Shown here: piece by piece, positions 60,028 through 64,000 of the stretch
Position numbering within the stretch: position 1 is the first letter of the stretch
Layout: each line of letters begins with the position of its first letter
Assembly (NCBI RefSeq): GCF_043497005.1
Contig: NZ_JBIEKE010000002.1
Span: 682,001-746,000, forward strand
Direction of reading: 5' to 3'
DNA length: 64,000 bases
Source: Halobacillus_A sp043497005
GTDB taxonomy: Bacteria; Bacillota; Bacilli; Bacillales; Halobacillaceae
Translations under genes and position numbers: made by a program
The notes under the pieces: generated by a model
What the model saw: the letters and a program-made list of their open reading frames with translations, nothing else
What the model was told of the DNA's origin: nothing
Database searches by the model: none

Positions 60028-60297
60028 TTATCTGCTTAAAAAATAAATAAAAACGATAATAGCGGTTAGATAAGAGAAGTATGCCTGCGCCCAATATCTT
60101 GATTGCTCTTTTTTTAACAACCACATGTTCCAGAAAATAAAACATAGAAAACAGACGGCAAATCCAAGCAGAGGCTGCCACGACCACATGGGTTCCATAA
60201 AAGTTAAGGATATCCAAACATATAAATACACCATACAAGTGACTAAACCTAACGCTGCATTCGTCACGATAAAAAAGGAATGCTTTCTCGATTTCAT
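60028..60297 (-). CDS. Small membrane protein of unknown function
   Basis: 89 residues from ATG 60297, which has GGTGAT upstream; GTG 60309 and ATG 60303 are alternatives. Hydropathy suggests three membrane segments: FFIVTNAALGLVTCMVYLYV, WQPLLGFAVCFLCFIFWNMW and AYFSYLTAIIVFIYFL, with basic ends (MKSRKH, LLKKEQSR). I do not recognise a family. It lies between the IS remnant and pyrE where B. subtilis has sulfate-assimilation genes. Coding is likely but not proven. Confidence 0.6.
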   Translation of the reverse strand: MKSRKHSFFIVTNAALGLVTCMVYLYVWISLTFMEPMWSWQPLLGFAVCFLCFIFWNMWLLKKEQSRYWAQAYFSYLTAIIVFIYFLSR

Positions 60298-60469
60298 TTG
60301 CATCACCACGGTTTAATAATACTTCTATCGTACTAATAAACCTATGATTGAGCAAATTCATTTTTCACCGAGCTTTGTTAAAGGGTTAGGGAAACGCCTC
60401 TTTTTTCACGCGCCTTACCCACACAAAAATCATCCAACCGTATCATCCTGTTAGAGAGCATGAAAAAAA

Positions 60470-61099
60470 TTAAGATTTCGTAAACATATCGGGCTGTTTA
60501 CTCCACTCTTTTAGTTTACGATAATCTTCTTCTGTTAATTCGCTTTTATCTTTCATTAAGGTAATCAGTTCATTATAATCAGCTAATGATTCGTACGAAT
60601 AACCTTTCTCTTCAAAAGCTTCATTTGCAGCTGTTAGATTATAGCTGAATATGGATAACACTTCAATTACGTGTTTGCCGCTTTCACGTAAAGCATCACT
60701 CGAAGCAATAGAAGATTTGCCTGTTGAGATCAAATCTTCAATGACAACCACATTTTCGCCCTGTGTTAAGTCACCTTCGATTTGATTGCCTTTTCCGTGT
60801 TTCTTGGCTTCACTCCGCACATAAACCATCGGCAGATTTAAGCGGTCAGCAACCCATGCAGCGTGAGGAATACCTGCAGTTGCACAGCCGGCAACCATAT
60901 CCACTCGTTGAGGAAGCTGTTGAATATGGTCCACCATTTTATCAATGATTTGCTTTCTAACTTCGGGATGTGACATTGTCATACGGTTATCGCAATAAAT
61001 GGGTGACTTTAAGCCTGAGGTCCAGGTGAAAAGCTCCCGGGGATTTACTTGGACAGCTCCTATTTGCAACAATAACGCTGAAATATTAGTGTTTGCCAT
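60470..61099 (-). CDS. pyrE: Orotate phosphoribosyltransferase
   Basis: 209 residues. Orotate + PRPP to OMP. PRPP loop VVVIEDLISTGKSS, and SPIYCDNRMTMSHPEVR for orotate. ATG 61099 has AAGGAGG upstream and overlaps pyrF by 14 bases. The open frame up to 61204 is within pyrF and has no site. Last pyr gene. Confidence 0.98.
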   Translation of the reverse strand: MANTNISALLLQIGAVQVNPRELFTWTSGLKSPIYCDNRMTMSHPEVRKQIIDKMVDHIQQLPQRVDMVAGCATAGIPHAAWVADRLNLPMVYVRSEAKKHGKGNQIEGDLTQGENVVVIEDLISTGKSSIASSDALRESGKHVIEVLSIFSYNLTAANEAFEEKGYSYESLADYNELITLMKDKSELTEEDYRKLKEWSKQPDMFTKS

Positions 61100-61805
61100 G
61101 CTTGAATTCCTCCTTAATTTGTTGATATGTAGATACTGGATCTTTTGATTGTGTAATACTCCTCCCAACAACGATCGCATCTGTTCCATCTTTACCTGCA
61201 TCAAATGGAGAAGCTACCCGCTTTTGATCCTGGTGATTTTCTTCTATGCGCCTGATGCCTGGGGTAACGGTGATAAAACGTTCGCCGCACCTTCTTTTAA
61301 TCTGTTTAATTTCTTTCACCGAACAAACGACACCGTCCGCTCCATTTTCCTGACTAAGCTGAGCTAAATGGCTGACGCAATCCTCTAATTTATGAGAAAT
61401 AAGTAATTCTTCCCTCAACATCATTTGGTTCGTAGAGGTAAGCTGCGTAACAGCTAACAGCACAGGCCGGCTGTCTGTTACGCAGCCCTCTTCCAAACCT
61501 TTTCGGGCGGCTGCGATCATTTCACTGCCCCCTGAGGCATGCACATTAACCACGTCCACATCAAGAGAGGCGAGGTTTTTCATCGCTTTTCTTACCGTTT
61601 GAGGAATATCATGCAGCTTTAGATCAAGAAAGATCGAATGTCCTCTCTTCTTTAATTCATGAACGACACTTGGTCCTTCTTTATAAAAAAGTTCCATTCC
61701 CACTTTGACTGGAATTCCAGACAAACCATTGCTTTCTAAAAAATCGAGAGCTTGAAGTTTGTTTTCAAAATCAAGGGCTACATATAAAAAATCTACAGAT
61801 TTAAT
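61086..61805 (-). CDS. pyrF: Orotidine 5'-phosphate decarboxylase
   Basis: Decarboxylates OMP to UMP. Active-site text VALDFENK, FLDLKLHDIPQTV and the C-terminal AIVVGRSIT. The start is unusual: no ATG, GTG or TTG lies between the end of pyrD and VALDF. GGGAGG lies eight bases before an ATT codon (61805-61803) that overlaps the pyrD stop, which would give 239 residues. ATG 61847 and GTG 61814 inside pyrD are alternatives with poor sites. The product is certain, the start is not. Confidence 0.93.
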   Translation of the reverse strand: MKSVDFLYVALDFENKLQALDFLESNGLSGIPVKVGMELFYKEGPSVVHELKKRGHSIFLDLKLHDIPQTVRKAMKNLASLDVDVVNVHASGGSEMIAAARKGLEEGCVTDSRPVLLAVTQLTSTNQMMLREELLISHKLEDCVSHLAQLSQENGADGVVCSVKEIKQIKRRCGERFITVTPGIRRIEENHQDQKRVASPFDAGKDGTDAIVVGRSITQSKDPVSTYQQIKEEFKHGKH

Positions 61806-62709
61806 CGTGAGCACCTCCCACAGCTTCTTGAACGGATGTAAAGCCATATTTCTCTAAGGCATCAGGTAATTGTTCAATTAATTCTTTACAAATGTTTGGG
61901 TTTTTAAAGTTGGCACTTCCAACTGCCACTGCATTGGCGCCTGCCAGTAAATATTCAATGATATCTTCCGCTGTTTCAATGCCGCCCATCCCGATAATCG
62001 GAATTTTCACTTCTTTGTATACTTGGTGAATCATCCGGATCGCTATCGGTTTTATCGCCGGGCCTGATAACCCGCCTGTTTGATTGGCTATAATTGGCTT
62101 TCTTGAACGAGGATCGATCCTCATTCCAGTGAGCGTATTAATCATGGATAGACCATCAGCTCCAGCTCGCTCCACTGCTTTAGCCAGAGAGACAATATCT
62201 GTTACGTTAGGAGACAATTTAACATACACGGGGAGATCCGTCTGCTTCTTTACTTCTTGAGTGACCTCATAAGCCAATTCAGGATCCGTTCCAAATTGCA
62301 CGCCTCCCTCTTTGACATTTGGACATGAAATGTTAAGTTCAAGAGCTTGGACAGATCCGTTGGATAATTTATTAGCTACTTCCGCATATTCCTCCAGCGT
62401 ACTCCCTGCAACATTTGCAATAATAGGAGTGTTATACGGATACAAAAATGGAAGTTCATGCTCTATGATTCCATCGACCCCTGGGTTCTGTAAGCCAATG
62501 GCGTTTAACATGCCGCTAGCCGTTTCAGCTACACGAGGGGTTTGGTTGCCGAACCTCTTCTCCCCTGTTGCCGCTTTAATAATAATGGCTCCAAGTTCAG
62601 AGAGATCATAAAACTGGGAAAATTCTTTCCCAAAACCGAAGCAGCCGGAAGCCGGCATCACTGGGTTTTTCAAATCAAGTCCTGGTAATCGTACGCTTAA
62701 TTCCGTCAT
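61801..62709 (-). CDS. pyrD: Dihydroorotate dehydrogenase B, catalytic subunit
   Basis: 302 residues. Class 1B enzyme with PyrK. FMN-binding LKNPVMPASGCFGFG, catalytic cysteine in LNISCPNVKEGG, then IIGMGGIETAEDIIEYLLAGANAVAVG. ATG 62709 follows GGGGGAGG; the longer frame to 62751 overlaps pyrK without need. Overlaps pyrK by four bases. Confidence 0.98.
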   Translation of the reverse strand: MTELSVRLPGLDLKNPVMPASGCFGFGKEFSQFYDLSELGAIIIKAATGEKRFGNQTPRVAETASGMLNAIGLQNPGVDGIIEHELPFLYPYNTPIIANVAGSTLEEYAEVANKLSNGSVQALELNISCPNVKEGGVQFGTDPELAYEVTQEVKKQTDLPVYVKLSPNVTDIVSLAKAVERAGADGLSMINTLTGMRIDPRSRKPIIANQTGGLSGPAIKPIAIRMIHQVYKEVKIPIIGMGGIETAEDIIEYLLAGANAVAVGSANFKNPNICKELIEQLPDALEKYGFTSVQEAVGGAHD

Positions 62710-63467
62710 AGAATAACCTCCCCCGGCCGAAAGACTGGTCCATCGCTGCATACTCTTACATATCCTTTATCACAAGATTCAGAGGTTTCCAGCACACACG
62801 CAAAGCAAGCCCCGATACCACAGCCCATCCTCTCCTCTATAGAAATGTACCCGGGCACACCTTGCAGCTTTTCTTTTACGTTTTTTAACATAACCGATGG
62901 ACCGCAAGTATAATAGGCATCGATAGACTCTAAGTGAGGGAGAGCATCGGTTACAAAACCTTTCTCTCCTACACTCCCATCATTGGTTGTAATTTGGACT
63001 TCACCTAAAGCATTAAATTCTTCTACATAGAAAAGCTCAGCCTTTGAACGATAACCTAACACGCTTTTCACATTGATCCCGTTTGCAACGAGTTGTTTAC
63101 CTAAATAATATAGCGGGGGGATTCCGATACCGCCGCCAATCAGAAGAGCTTCTTCCCCTTTCTCCTGCTCTACGGGGAACCCATTTCCACCAGGGCCGAC
63201 GATATCAACCTTTTCTCCAACTGCTTTTTTAGTTAAAGCTTCCGTTCCTTCTCCCATTACTTTATATAAAAGGGTAATCGTACCCTTTACCGGGCTTACA
63301 TCAGCGATGGAGACCGGCCGACGCAGGAAGAATTGATCACTCACTTGTACATGAACAAATTGTCCTGGACGTTCGACTAGTGAAGAGATCTCCCCTTGCA
63401 GTTCTAACAAATACGTTTGAAAAGCGATTTGCTGATGGGTGACAACCTTCATCCACTCTCTAATCAT
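62706..63467 (-). CDS. pyrK: Dihydroorotate dehydrogenase B, electron transfer subunit
   Basis: 253 residues. FAD and 2Fe-2S protein moving electrons from PyrD to NAD. FAD motif FFLRRPVSIAD, NAD loop LLIGGGIGIPPLYYL, cluster cysteines in MGCGIGACFACVLETSESCDKG. The ATG overlaps the carB stop (TAATG). Confidence 0.98.
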   Translation of the reverse strand: MIREWMKVVTHQQIAFQTYLLELQGEISSLVERPGQFVHVQVSDQFFLRRPVSIADVSPVKGTITLLYKVMGEGTEALTKKAVGEKVDIVGPGGNGFPVEQEKGEEALLIGGGIGIPPLYYLGKQLVANGINVKSVLGYRSKAELFYVEEFNALGEVQITTNDGSVGEKGFVTDALPHLESIDAYYTCGPSVMLKNVKEKLQGVPGYISIEERMGCGIGACFACVLETSESCDKGYVRVCSDGPVFRPGEVIL

Positions 63468-64000
63468 TACACAAACACCGCTTCTTTCTTATCAATGGTG
63501 CGGGCTGTAAATGTCATCGCATCAATCACTTCGACTATGGTCTTAGCAGTATCCAGGCTCGTTAAACAAGCAATTCCATGCTCTACTGCTTCTCTTCGGA
63601 TTAAGAAGCCATCAGATCTTGATCGGCGTCCTTTATTTAAAGTATTGACAACAAATTGAACTTCATCGTTTCGAATTAAGTCAATAATGTCTCTCTGCTC
63701 CGCTCCGAGTTTACCAACCGCTTCGACCGGTAATCCTTTTTCTTCGATCGCCTGAGCCGTGCCTTTTGTTGCAATTAACTGAAAGCCCAGCTGGTGGAAT
63801 GTTTTAGCGATTTCCAGCATTTCTGCTTTGTCTTTATCCGCTACCGTTAGAAGGACAGAGCCTTCTGTTGGGATTTTTAACCCGGCAGCCGTCATTCCTT
63901 TGTATAAGGCTTTTTCTAAACTTTGATCATAACCAATGACTTCACCTGTTGATTTCATTTCAGGTCCTAAAGTCGTGTCTACACTTCTCAGCTTCTCAAA
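63467..64000 (-). CDS. carB: Carbamoyl-phosphate synthase large subunit, C-terminal part (cut by window edge)
   Basis: 178 codons visible; the frame is open to the window end. The text GPEMKSTGEVIGYD and the MGS-like allosteric domain (VLLTVADKDKAEML, later FVVNTLNKGRRSRSDGFLIRREAVEHGIACLTSLDTA) identify the C-terminus of pyrAB/carB. In Bacilli this domain senses UMP and PRPP. The pyr attenuator lies upstream, outside the window. Confidence 0.97.
   Translation of the reverse strand, partial: FEKLRSVDTTLGPEMKSTGEVIGYDQSLEKALYKGMTAAGLKIPTEGSVLLTVADKDKAEMLEIAKTFHQLGFQLIATKGTAQAIEEKGLPVEAVGKLGAEQRDIIDLIRNDEVQFVVNTLNKGRRSRSDGFLIRREAVEHGIACLTSLDTAKTIVEVIDAMTFTARTIDKKEAVFV

Noticed and set aside
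60017..60361. 114-codon minus-strand ORF overlapping the small membrane protein
   Set aside because: The competing frame (60028-60297) has cleaner membrane segments with basic flanks and a ribosome site. The long frame looks like its shadow.
1..64000. CRISPR arrays, tRNA or rRNA genes, prophage, replication origin
   Set aside because: No spaced short repeats, cloverleaf or rRNA text was noticed. The tandem repeats are 120-123 bp units without unique spacers.

Overview
The window is a stretch of a spore-forming, flagellated Bacillaceae chromosome with low to moderate GC. Nearly every protein is a close match to a Bacillus-type family. The intact spoVM, the fla/che operon start, codY, prkC/prpC, remA and the pyr operon, all in Bacillus subtilis order, place it in Bacillaceae. 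Acidic tails and linkers (FtsY, PrkC) would fit a halotolerant genus such as Halobacillus or a relative; the genus is inference only. Almost all genes are on the minus strand, so the biological order runs from position 64000 down to 1.

From right to left: carB(partial)-pyrK-pyrD-pyrF-pyrE (UMP synthesis). A gap follows with a small membrane protein and a decayed IS1182-type transposase. Then rqcH on the plus strand, yloC-remA-gmk-rpoZ, coaBC-priA-fmt-rsmB, prpC-prkC-rsgA-rpe-thiN-spoVM, and rpmB on the plus strand. Next come yloU-fakA, an inserted purine permease (plus strand) with repeats, sdaAB-sdaAA-recG, fapR-plsX-fabD-fabG-acpP, rnc, an inserted UPF0435 gene, and smc-ftsY. These are followed by ylxM-ffh-rpsP-khpA-ylqD-rimM-trmD-rplS, lepB-rbgA-rnhB-ylqG-ylqH, sucC-sucD-dprA-topA, xerC-hslV-hslU-codY, and flgB-flgC-fliE-fliF-fliG-fliH-fliI-fliJ-ylxF(partial).

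Several regulatory sites are readable. There is a FapR operator over the fapR start site, a consensus sigma-A promoter before xerC, and good promoters before rpsP, ylxM, rplS, sucC, rpmB, rqcH and the permease. Many intrinsic terminators are visible. rplS has its own promoter and a two-hairpin leader of the L19-leader type.

Compared with the B. subtilis order, trmFO (topA/xerC), rlmN (rsmB/prpC), def (priA/fmt), yloB and the cys cluster are missing from their usual places. Foreign-looking material lies at points where the order is broken. It includes two arrays of 120-123 bp structured repeats, four copies of a palindrome with compensatory base changes, one REP-like hairpin, and the IS remnant.

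The most interesting gene pair is ylqG-ylqH. YlqG looks like a FliK-type hook-length/substrate-switch protein. YlqH corresponds almost exactly to the cytoplasmic FlhB fragment released by autocleavage. Together they look like a stand-alone copy of the type III export specificity switch, outside the flagellar operon.
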